Positions 33,201 through 43,900 of a DNA stretch of 64,000 bases are shown piece by piece. Within the stretch, counting starts at the first letter, position 1. Every line of letters starts with the position of its first letter. Under the pieces are notes generated by a model, which was not told where the DNA came from, did no database searches, and saw only the letters and a program-made list of their open reading frames with translations. The translations under genes were made by a program, and so were the position numbers. The stretch lies in assembly GCF_029227915.1 (NCBI RefSeq), contig NC_079886.1:22296501-22360500 (forward strand), written 5' to 3'. This stretch comes from Hydractinia symbiolongicarpus. Lineage: Eukaryota > Cnidaria > Hydrozoa > Anthoathecata > Hydractiniidae.

Positions 33201-35111
33201 CAGTGTGCAGGTTAGTGACTAAAATTTGCCAATCCAAAAAAAAATTCCATTTCAAAAAAATTTTTCATTCTAAAAAGATTTTTATTTAAAAAAGTTCCCC
33301 ACCCACGAAACTAACAGGTTTCTTCTCAGACTATGTAGTCAACTTGACAGACAATTTCTTTTCCATTGTGTCTTGTCCACGCCTTTCGGTTTGAAAGAGG
33401 TCATTCGTTACAACAATCTCATAGTTCTTGTTTTAAATAACATGTTCATGTCATTTGTGTGGCTTCTTCGAGTATGTAGTGGTTTGTAAAGGTTAAAATA
33501 TCATTTCTTTCAAGTAGATTGTTATAAAACACTTTGCCACACGTTAATATGAGATAAAGAGTTAAAATTAATTTTAAAATTGAAAACCCTTTTCAGGAAA
33601 TCTGTTTCTATCAGATGCTTCTCTGTAGTTACTAATCCATTCATGTATTCAATTTTTGGAAAATAAATTTTATTCCAGAAATCCGTTAAATCATGAAGTC
33701 CATATCGAATGTTCTTCATGTGGACGATGTTTTGATTTTAACTGTGCACATATAGATGGACCAATAGACGAAAGAGATCTCCTAACCTGGCTGTGTAGGG
33801 TAAGTCCCGATTTTTTGTTATTTCTTGTTGGGCACGAATTTATTTTAAATCAAGTACTGTTTTCTGTACGTTAGTCTAATGTGAAACACAGATTATAAGT
33901 GTATAAACAGTAGTAGTATAAAAAATCTCTCTTTAGAATTGTATTGGAGACTCGCATGGCAAATTTCCACAACGTCGTAAGCTTCATTCAAAGCATTCCG
34001 CTGAATCTCCCTATCAACGCCAACGAGCCGGACTAAATGCCTTCTACAACTCTCCACCACGCTTGTCTTACGTAGAAATGAATGAATTGTCGAAAGGACA
34101 CTGTACAACATGTAAAGAAGCGTGTATTGATCGAATAAAGGGACAGGATATAATTCGATGCAGAATGTGTGAAAAGTAAGTGTTTGAATAATCCCCCGTT
34201 TTAAATAGAAGCAGGACCCCAGCCCCTCGACCTCAGGGACATAGGATCTCAACCCCCGTTCTTAAGAGAGAAAGAATTTCAGCCCCCGTTTTTAAAACAG
34301 CCTGAAAACTCTAAATTATTTTGAAATCAGTCTTGGCGAAAAGATGAAAGCAGTATCAAATTCTTGTATTATCGTTAGCGGTTTGTGGAACAATGCAATT
34401 CTATTAAAGGTCTTAAACAGTTCAACTAATGTTACAACCTCCTTTTTATTGCAGAATTAACCTTGTCGTATTTCTTATTAGATATGCCCACGCAATCTGT
34501 GATCGTGTACCGGCAGAATTGATTGAAGCTCTTGTAGAGAAGAATTTGTTTATTTGTAAAACATGTCGTCATACAAAATGTGAGAGGCGTGGTGCTAGAA
34601 CTAACGTAAGTATCATTTTCCTTCTGCCAGGAGAAAATATTTTATCTTTATGTTTTCATCGTAAAGTAAAGAGAACTTATAAAAGTTGAAATATTTCAAA
34701 CTTTAGACTTAAAGAACAAAAAATCTATCTTAAAGTGAACCTCGGACTTTTTATAACACCTTCAATAAAACATCAGGGGGTTCTTAAAAAAATAATTATT
34801 GTGCGATCCGATTTTTAGCTGTAGAGTTACTCATGCTTGTGCTCATTTGTGTAAAATATTTTTAGATGATTCAAATGGCATTGTGGTCGTCTGATTCTCC
34901 CGCACCATGGAAAAGTATATCCGACGTGTCGTCTGCAACTAACGACACATTGTCATCACCGTCAAAGTCTCCCGTGTTGACGTCATCATTTTTAAATTAT
35001 GAACTACCAATGAACGAAGACACGCCCACTTTGTGCAGTTTGGTTATAAATGAACCGCATGTTTGGTCTCGATTAAAAATTATTTATTCTTTTGAATACA
35101 ACGGTAAATGA
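27268..35111 (+). CDS. tandem MH1 + ePHD + PHD-finger fusion protein (13 exons)
   Basis: Predicted 946 aa, probably nuclear. Exons: 27268-27733, 28453-29043, 29168-29342, 29437-29512, 29593-29657, 30691-31099, 32396-32500, 32698-32755, 33045-33210, 33679-33799, 33937-34175, 34482-34605, 34866-35111. Every junction has GT..AG sites and keeps phase; an in-frame stop lies seven codons before the ATG. Domains: MH1-1 (about 28-150; [32 protein letters not shown]) and MH1-2 (about 228-350; [32 protein letters not shown]), both closest to Smad4 and both keeping the three Cys and one His zinc ligands and the DNA-contact hairpin. Then a Ser/His-rich linker, an ePHD (about 474-647; [40 protein letters not shown]) and PHD-like fingers at about 651-746 and 797-855. 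There is no MH2. The main doubt is whether the two halves are one transcript: the ePHD exon has no start of its own, which favours fusion. Confidence 0.75.
27350..27733 (+). other. MH1 domain 1 (Smad4-like), exon 1
   Basis: [20 protein letters not shown] opens the domain, very like the co-Smad sequence. The zinc ligands are visible in [15 protein letters not shown] and [10 protein letters not shown], and the DNA-reading hairpin RTLDGRLQV is intact. The exon ends in phase 1 right after the domain. Confidence 0.92.
28451..28455 (+). promoter_or_regulatory. NAGNAG tandem splice acceptor before MH1-2 exon
   Basis: The sequence TTTAGTAG offers two acceptors three bases apart. Either keeps the frame and adds or omits one valine. 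Confidence 0.5.
28650..29043 (+). other. MH1 domain 2 (Smad4-like, diverged), exon 2
   Basis: The second copy keeps [49 protein letters not shown] and [11 protein letters not shown]. It has lost the HRQGG-like N-terminal helix start (here [12 protein letters not shown]). Its exon ends in the same phase and at the same relative point as exon 1. Confidence 0.92.
30691..32755 (+). other. extended PHD domain (exons 6-8)
   Basis: A pre-PHD C2HC knuckle (CAFCCCDE ... WAHTLCLHW) is joined to an atypical PHD ([30 protein letters not shown]). The two halves are separated by a long Ser/Pro-rich insert. ePHDs occur in KMT2, PHF6/7/11, G2E3 and BRPF/JADE proteins. Confidence 0.85.
33045..34605 (+). other. 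three PHD-like fingers (exons 9-12)
   Basis: Finger 1: [20 protein letters not shown] ... FHANCN ... FQCSNC. Finger 2: CAVCR ... [16 protein letters not shown] ... WLCRNC. Finger 3: [20 protein letters not shown] ... CEKYAHAICD ... FICKTCR. The first two overlap closely, as in the KMT2C/D N-terminal PHD clusters. Confidence 0.8.
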
Positions 35112-38100
35112 GGCAAAACGGTATTAGAAGAATTTCTTGAAGATGTAAATTTTTATTCTCTATAAAAAACAAAAAATGATTTGTTTGAAACCTATAGGAT
35201 TTCTAAACAAGTACAGACATGCGCAGTATATATTCCCTTTTACTCGAAAACAAAAGAAAGGGTAAATTTCGCTTTTTCTTGTCGTTGAAGTTAGTTTTGT
35301 TGGAAGAAATTCAAATCGGCATTTATTCGTGTTAATAATTTACGGAATATATAATTATTTAGAAAGACTGTTTTTGCGGTGACGTTTGTTTTTAGGAATT
35401 TTTTATGCCGCCTCTGTGATACTAGAGAAAATTACTTTTTTTACGGAAATTATTCTGTTACTTTAGGTGAGAACACTTTCTTTAGTGGTAAGTGAAGAAA
35501 ATATTTTTTTTGTTTATATTGTACAGATATTTCGATATTTCTATTTTTTTTCTTCAATGTTGTTTTTTACTGGTGAAGAAAAACAACGATGGTTGATAGA
35601 TATGAAAAATTAAAAATTAAATTTGCTGTGGTTGCTAATATGAAGCAATGGTAGCCGTATTTCTTCACCGTATTGCGTAGAAGCTGTATTTTGACAGTGT
35701 CACTGCGGTTAGAAGAACTTCAGGTGGTTATTCAAAACATTAAAATTTAAGCACCTCGGGGAAGCGTCTATACATTCAAAAAGCATTGTTCTGATCGTTG
35801 TTTTTCTTTTTATTTACTAGTAGTTGGTTAGGTGATTGCCCTTCGTAGAGGCTTTCGGTAGATTACAACTTGGAGCAGGTCTTCAATCACACATGCTACG
35901 TCTATATTTTCATGCGTTCATGCGAGATTTTGTTTTGTTCTATGGGAGGCGTCTTTTTGTGCGAATATCGGCTTCGCGAGACTAGATAGAGTAAATATAC
36001 TGCATAAATTGACAAAAAAAGAAATATTAGAAACAAAAAACGTGGCATATTAAAGTTAATTTGTTAGCTGTGCAAACATAAGTTGTTTCTCCGTGTGAAG
36101 CGTATAAGTTAACGAGAAGATATTTGTAAATTACTGTAAATACGATATTTTGAAAAAAATGAAAATACTGTATTGTAGGGTAGAAGTGATAATTCAATCT
36201 AATATCAGTGAAACATAGGGTGTGGCTCACTGTTAGCATAAAACACCATCCTATGTTGTTGGGCTTTTTTCTAACTAATTTTTGGATCAATTACATGCCT
36301 GAAGCGAAATTCGAAATAACGTGAGATTTTTAGCTGAAGTAAAAATTTTACATGTCAAAAATGTGATGGAAAAAATTAAACCAAAACAATTTTTACTGTA
36401 CTTACGATTTTTTCCATGCATGTTAGGTAAAGCAAATAATGGTATTTTCGCGCAAATTTTTGCTATTTTTAAGTCGACATTTCAATAATTATTATTTGGT
36501 TTGAGTTTCAGCTCGGATACGTGTAACCCAAATCAGGAAAAAAATTGCTAACTTTTCTCGGTAAAGTTATTTTGTCCAATAATTACGTATACAATAATAT
36601 GCAGTGTGGTGCTAACCTCCCTAAATTATGATTGGTCAGTTCATAGGTATACCGGATTACCCAATCATTTTGCACTATTTCTATTAGTTCATTTTTCTCT
36701 AATCTGCAACCTCAGAAATGTTACGCACGAAGATATAATGAAATCAAATTAGGAAAACCAATATAGTTTGGGATACAGTCCCTCTGTTTCGTTACCAGTT
36801 TATTTTATTTTATATTTATTTAGTTTTTGTTTTTTAATTATATTTCCATGTAACCAATTTACGGTTTACTGCCATTTCTTGATTGTATATACAACTCATG
36901 TTATTCATGCAAACATAATATAAACAATATATACAATATATAAATACGTATATATAGGACAGTTGTTTTGTGGTGGTGGAGAAATATAAAGTCATCAGCT
37001 ATATCTCATTTGTACTTTCAGAACCTCGTTCCCAGTTTTTTACTTTAGATGTTTCATGGAAACCCACAGAGAAATTTGCGTTTGTGTGTTTTCTTTGTTT
37101 TAAATTTACTTAGCTCGCAAAGTTTAAAAAACCCTTGAGAAGGAATGATTTTTCACTGTTAGTAGCTGAAATATCTAGAAATTCCTGTGTAGGAAAAGTC
37201 TATATTTATACTATTTCTCAGTTTCTTTTAAACAGGTATAAAAAAATAAGATTTAAACAAAAAACTGTACCTGGATAAATAAAATCCTAGCCTCTTAGCA
37301 AAATTTAGAGCTTGTAAAGTCTTAAAATGATTACCCTCACAAGGATTTCCTCAAAGGATTCTCAAGGGTTTATTGCTTTTTTATTACGAGAGAAGACGGC
37401 AAATTCCTAGGAACTCGTATGGCAAAATGATCACGAAAAATATCCAAAAATTGTATTGTACAAAAATTCTGTACCAGCCTTCCTTTCAATTGTTTGATCT
37501 GATCTTGCTTCTACCATTTTGCAAAAGTTGATGTGCATGTAACATACAAAAGTTAATCTAGATTTTTTTCTACAATCACATTTTTGTGATATCATACCAT
37601 CTTTGACTGAAATTTATGTACAGAACAGCTTTGCATTAAAGATGTTATCAATGCAAGCCTTTCTTCCACTTTCTGTAACCTGTTTAATTTGTCTTTTTTA
37701 CTCGTCTGTTATAAGGGCGCTAGTTAACAAAGCAGGTCGAACGCCTGATATTGGGTTTTTTGTTGGTGGTATTTAGACCATAAAAATTTAAAAATGACGT
37801 CACTGTCATCATACGAACGACTGGGGAATTTTGTAAATTTTCTCATGCTGTTATGACATGAAAAAGTGGGAGGTAGTACTTAATAAAGTTTTTTATCAAG
37901 AGTGTCGTGTAAAAGAGTAATTACCAACCTTGTTACCAGGACTTCCTGCCTTTTCTTTAATCAGAACACAAAAAATAAAAGTCTTCATGCTTAAGTGCTA
38001 CACCATTTTTCTGAAACATGTTATTTGATGATAAATGTTTTGCGTCAGACAGAAACATTACATGAGTAGTAACTGAACCTTTGTGTGACATTGCGTCACT

Positions 38101-38929
38101 GCTACGTCACTTTGTCTTTGTGGGTTGACCACAAAATGTCAACGAAGATTTTAAAAATAACTTTAATGTTTTTTAATAGCATATTTCAAAGCCACAGATC
38201 AAAATAGATATAGTATAGGGGTATCGGTATTTTATTTGTGGCATGGCCAAATTCCTCCTAAATGCGGCGAGTCTTCATTGAAGTGATCTCTATGAGTTTT
38301 CTACAGTCATATGTTGTCATTCAAAAAGTGATTGATATCTCTTCATTGGTGCTGGCTAATAAAAAATTTGTGTAACCATGTAAAAATGATAGGTATTACT
38401 ATTAAGGAAAGCGCGTCACGAATCTATCGAATATAATGTAAGAACCCCGGGAAAGAGATAAGAACCCCTTTAATTTTTTTTCTATTATTTTTATTTCGCC
38501 GTTAAAAACTTTACATTTTTTTTTGTAAAAATATATACAAAACTATAGCTGTTATATCGTAGAATCTAGAAATATGTTGTTGCATATCCTTAGGTGCAGC
38601 TAGAGTAGAGTTAAAAATGGCAGGAGCAATAAGAAGAATGTAGTAGTGTTATCAACAATCCCCTAAGCCTTTTATAAAAGGTTAGCAAAGAAGATGCAGA
38701 TGTCGTGTGATTTAACTGTTTTGTGATATACAAAATATGTAGTTGATTCTTAGTAGTTAATAGATTCCGTTTGAATTGATCAAGAAAAGAGTTTTTTATG
38801 TCGTTGTCAAGAAATTTGTTTCATAGCTTAGGTCCCCTACTAGTAATAGGGAACTTCTAGGTTGAAAGAAGCTGTTACTGGGGATTAGGAAGATAGTTAT
38901 GTTGTATCTTCCAAAAATATGTTATTAAT

Positions 38930-39170
38930 AATAGCCGTATTCCGTTTGTGCGCGAAAAAAACATTGTGCTACGGAATCACGAAATATGCGATATATAACG
39001 GACCGGCGACCCGTGGATTTTTCCACTAGTTGATGACTAGTCTATATTATAATACCTGTATACGTTTGTCTGTCACGTAAAATGGTACCGCAAGTAGCAT
39101 GACGCACAGAATGTGATATAAAAAGAACGGGCGAACCCGTGGATTTTTCAACGGGCCACCGACTAGTTGT
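38930..39170. repeat. two tandem ~110-bp units with CCCGTGGATTTTT ends
   Basis: Each unit runs from a GTATNCGTTTGT-like start to a CGACCCGTGGATTTTTCCAC-like end. The second has a CCCGT/ACGGG hairpin around the ATTTTTC loop. ACTAGT flanks the ends. Looks like a tandem pair of a short dispersed repeat. Confidence 0.55.
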
Positions 39171-39522
39171 TTCAAATACTCTTAGTATGAGATTGTTCTC
39201 TGGTGTGAACATAAAAAGAGGAGTCCGTTATACCACAGATAAATACTTTGTAATTTGTCCTTCCTCAGTATTGTTCCTGTTAGATAAATAACTGACAAAC
39301 AACCCAATGATTGTGTTACTAGTAAAGTAAGTTAAATTTTTTTAGTTTTTCTAGTAGAATGTTATGATCCACATATACATCACAACAAACATAGAATCGA
39401 CATCAATTATTTATTTAGATATTTTCAGTCTTCAAGGTTTCCGCGATTTGGTCTGTTTCTAAAAAAATTCGGGACATGTTTCTTTGCTTTCTTGTTACTC
39501 TCAAATTGAGCGTGGCTTATTG

Positions 39523-39710
39523 CAACCTCGTTCCCAGCATTTTCAAATAACTTGCGCTGCGTTTTTTGACAGACCTGGTAATTCAAAAAGCTTTGTTTTC
39601 TGAATTTACAAAAGTTTTTATTATGCTTACTCAACTGTAAACAAACACCTCTTTGTAACGCGCTGTGTCGGATTTCAAAACAACGAAAAACTGCCCTGGG
39701 AACGAGGTTG
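39523..39710. mobile_element. MITE with CAACCTCGTTCCCAG ends
   Basis: 188 bp; the left end CAACCTCGTTCCCAG is inverted at the right end (CTGGGAACGAGGTTG). No coding capacity. Related single ends occur near 37022 and 53395. Confidence 0.75.
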
Positions 39711-40967
39711 AATGTGATAACCGTGCAGACAAAAAAGTTAAACATTAAATTATTTACAGACGTATAACAAGAAATATAAAAAAAGAATATTGCAAGTGAC
39801 AACTAAGCCTTAACACAGGTCCAGGGTAATAACAGATTCGGTTGAATGAGAAAATGTTAGAGTAAAATTGATTTTGCGAAATAACAGCGTCGACCTCTCT
39901 TAGAGTCTCCCTGTTCGACTTGTGAAGATTTGTGTACTAACTTTTACGTCATTTTTCTTTTTGTATAATCGCACAGTAGTTGCATTTTAATTCAAGAAAA
40001 TAAAGGAGCATCAATTAAACGGCCCTATAAGATAAAACAAAAAAATGCAGGACGTTGAAAAAGTTACTAGTTACCTGTTATAAAAGCTTCAAAATGTATT
40101 TCTCTGGCAATTGCAATACACGCATGCCTACTTCGTTCTCGCCCTTAGTACTGATACTTTCCACTATACAGGTGTGATGAAGACAGGTTGCAGGGCAGCT
40201 GATATTGTGGACGTTTTGAAGAAAATAAGACAAACTGGTAGTCAATAAACGTATTTTCAAAATAAAGATAAAAATATTTCCTGATTCGCGTTATTTAATG
40301 CTTTTTCAAATCGCGAATTAATTTTTTTTGCAAGTTGTCATAGATATTCGCGTTAATTCTATTAGTGTTAATTTGTGATCGGTAATTTTGTGCCTCATTA
40401 TTTTCTGAAATTAGATATTTGTATCTGTATATCGAAATACAGAGTAGTAGTAGACTAGTAGTGCACTTCATCTTGCAGGGAATTCTTGAGACAAAAAAAC
40501 TTGAGACAAAGAGACCAAATATTTTAAAAAGCAATTTTTTTCCAGGAAAAAGAAATTATACACAAGATTAAAATTCATCTTTAAACTTTAACAAACAGTG
40601 AACGAGTTATCCCAACGTTGTTACGTGGTAGAACGAGATCAAGAAAAGGTGCAAATGTTAAAACATAGCGAAAAAAATTACGTGCAAACGCGAAACCTTT
40701 AAATCGAAAGAAAAAAGTATATATCGATAACTAACTACACCAATGCATGAAAAAAAATCAGGCGTGAAAAAAGTTTTAGGCGTGAAACGTAAGACATTTA
40801 TATATATTTACATACGAATTTAACACTTTTAAAATGTATCGTGAATTGTCTCGATTAAATTATGAGAATATCTTTTTTCGTATAAGCTTTCCAAGATTGT
40901 GAAAGAAGTTTTGAATAGGCGAGACATCCTTCACTTACTCATCCAATATAAATTAACCTAAACTCGC

Positions 40968-43900
40968 TTATTCAAAAGCGCTTTCAATAAATTCCAAAAA
41001 TCTATTCGCATAGACCTGAGGTTTGACAGTTGATATTTCTGCCCCAGCCTAAAAAATAAACATAAATTACAATTTTCTGCCGCGAGTAGCGTTAATAAAC
41101 CCGATTAAATAGGATTACTATGAGAAACCCGACATCATCGGATTCCAAAACATCATATTAGCTCATTACCACTTTTTAACGCCAGTAGTACTTTACACAC
41201 GGGCGTCATTGGCAATGTTTTAAAAGTTTACAGTGAAACATGACAAACAAGTACACAACGTCGGCACTTTTCACATCACTGTGACGTCAAGAAGGACAAG
41301 CCTGACAATATTTTTATTAGTACAAAAAATGTTACGAAGATAGAATGAATGAGACAATAGATGGATACACTGTACATTATAAGAGATACGTCAGACATTA
41401 TAATTAACTTGTTTTAAAGTTTTGTTCCTGTTCCTGTTCCACTCGCAAATGCACGTGTTTTACTCGCGAATGTTTCTATTTCACTCGCGAATGTTTCTAC
41501 TTTACTCGCAAATGTACCTATTGACAACACAACAATGAATTGAAATGAGCGGTTGTTTAATGCTGAGTAAATATGAAGTAAAAAAGTTTATTTTATGTTA
41601 TTTTTTTTTTTAGTTTAATATTTACTTATCACGTCATTTATTTTACTTATTAAATATCTACCTTGGCGAAGTCTAATTTATCAGTGTCGAATATCAACGA
41701 CCATCGTTTAGTTCCAGGCTCGCTTACTGAGCGGCGTCGCATATTTAATACCTGCAATTAAATGAAGCTTTACACTTTATCAGAGGTTTGAGTATGAAGT
41801 GTATATTGCGAGTAATGTGCTTTGAATTTAAATGTTAACGGTGCTGTGCTCGTTTTACGAATTTTAATATGGTGTGTTGTGTACATGAAGTCGGAAGTGT
41901 GCTGTGACCATTACTGCGGTTTAAATGCGATGAAAGTTTTATAAATTTACTCAAGCGAGGTAAATAAACATGCATGATTTGCAAAATGTGCAACACGTGT
42001 TATATGACTTATCTAGGTGCATACCCCATGTTTGACAGTTTTAGCAGCATGTGCGGCCTTCTTCGTTGCGCCGTAATAAGTCAACACGTCAATTATGCCA
42101 GCGTAGTACACTTCATGTCTCGATTCTATATAAAAAAGTAAAGACAATTTAAACAAAGAACAATCGACACTCACTTTTCAATTGTTATTAAATACCAGGC
42201 TAGTGTTTTACAGGAGAAGGCATGTTGAGGGTACTAGGCTAGTGTATCATGCAGGAAAACACACGGGGAAGAAAGTGAAAAAACATAGTAGAAAAGATTC
42301 GAAATTTAAGATTGCGGAGGGAGATTATAACAACAAGGTAAAATAAATACTTGGGAATGTCCGTCTTTGTTTAAAAAATACGGAATTAAATTGTTTAATT
42401 CCTCCGTTTTGCGACATTTCCCTGTTAAAGCAGGCTCGTATTTCACTGAAGAAAACAAACAAAACACTGGACTTGGAGAAAGTAAGCCGTGCATACGTAC
42501 CATCGTTACAATGTATCAAAAAGAAATCAGAATCATAAGCTGCGCCACTGTTACTACTGGTACTCTCAGTGCGAGTAAACCTGGGAGTAGCATCCGTGTC
42601 ATCTGGCGACGAAGGTTCATCAAGTCCGTCTGCAGAATCATCACCTGTCTCAAAGCCATCTTCGCCGTCCTGTTCATCTTCGGGATCGCTATCGACATGT
42701 TCGGTGTCATGGATACCAATTAATAGACTGTAATCCATCATATTTAGACTGGATAGAAACTAAAAAAAAAAAGGTCATTTGATAACTCACACCCATATAT
42801 TTCGAACATAGTTCTAAAGTAGAAAATTTGACGAAAAATTTTCAACGAATAAAATTTGACAATAACCTTGGGTTAACATATTTTCGCTTAATTAGTCTTC
42901 AGGACGTTCTGACAAACTGACGGGAAATTAAGAGTTTTGTATTAAGAAGGTTTAAAATTCAAAAGCACTGCCATAGGAACCGGTGGGGCGCGGTGGTGGC
43001 AAGAGGTGGTTTTCTTAAAAGAAGAATACGAAATAATAATTTTGTAGGAAATAGTATTAAGGGGGAAAAGAATCCAGAGATACAAGTTTTTTACTTATCA
43101 TACTAAATTACTTTTTGGCATAAGAACTGAACAAAATTGAATTGAAAATGGAACTCAATGCGTTAATAATGAATAAAGAAATAAAATAAAAAAGAGATTT
43201 AGGAGTAATTTACACTTGTGTCCAGACTATTTCGTGACGACCTGAAATACTTACATTAACATCTTTCTTCAGTTTTTCAAGCAGACATGTTTTCTTGTTT
43301 TCGCCAATATATAATTTTGCATTGTCTTTTGTAAAGTCATTGTCCTTGAACGTCGGAAAATCTTTCTCCTAAGAATTAAACAACAACAAAAAATCGAAAC
43401 GGAAATTGGAAAACCTGCCATACATAACGGAAACCAAAAGACAAATAAATTTTACTTTTTCGGAGCCTTTACATTCTCTGTCAATTCTTGACCCCTAAGA
43501 TGATAATAATTACTCCAGTCAAAAGTATTACTCATCCATCACATTAACTGATAAAAAGTTTCATGCTTGATATAAAAAGATGACACAAAGGTTAAAATAA
43601 TGCACAGTATACATGCAATATTCTGTACAAGATAAAACGTAGTTTGGTGTACGTCATGCCATATGGTAAATCTACTACTAAACGCCGGAGAGCTCATAAA
43701 AGAAATATATATAGTTTTAGGGGGGGGGGGGATGTTCTGGTAAGATGAATATGATGACCAACTGTCTCCCTTCTACTGCGCTTAAAAAGAGACTGGACGC
43801 TAGGATTTACCGTGATAGTTGCAATACCAAATAGGATAGTATACAGTAAACTAGATCTCTTTGAATCTTTAGAGAAAAAGGGTTTGACATGGTGCCATGG

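Larger units (their letters stand above)
35112..40967. other. intergenic region between two convergent genes
   Basis: About 5.9 kb without a gene I can support. It contains 3' untranslated DNA of both flanking genes, a tandem repeat at 38930-39170 and a small TIR element at 39523-39710. A lone end-like sequence GAACCTCGTTCCCAG lies near 37022. The 125-codon open stretch at 39425-39802 runs through the TIR element and is not a gene. Confidence 0.6.

Noticed and set aside
39425..39802. 125-codon minus-strand open frame
   Set aside because: It runs through a MITE and has no domain or splice context.
42367..42723. 118-codon plus-strand frame
   Set aside because: Antisense shadow of the PIP4K2 exon 42501-42759.
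43719..43731. Poly-G run as a regulatory element
   Set aside because: A simple homopolymer in intergenic or intronic DNA with no supporting context.
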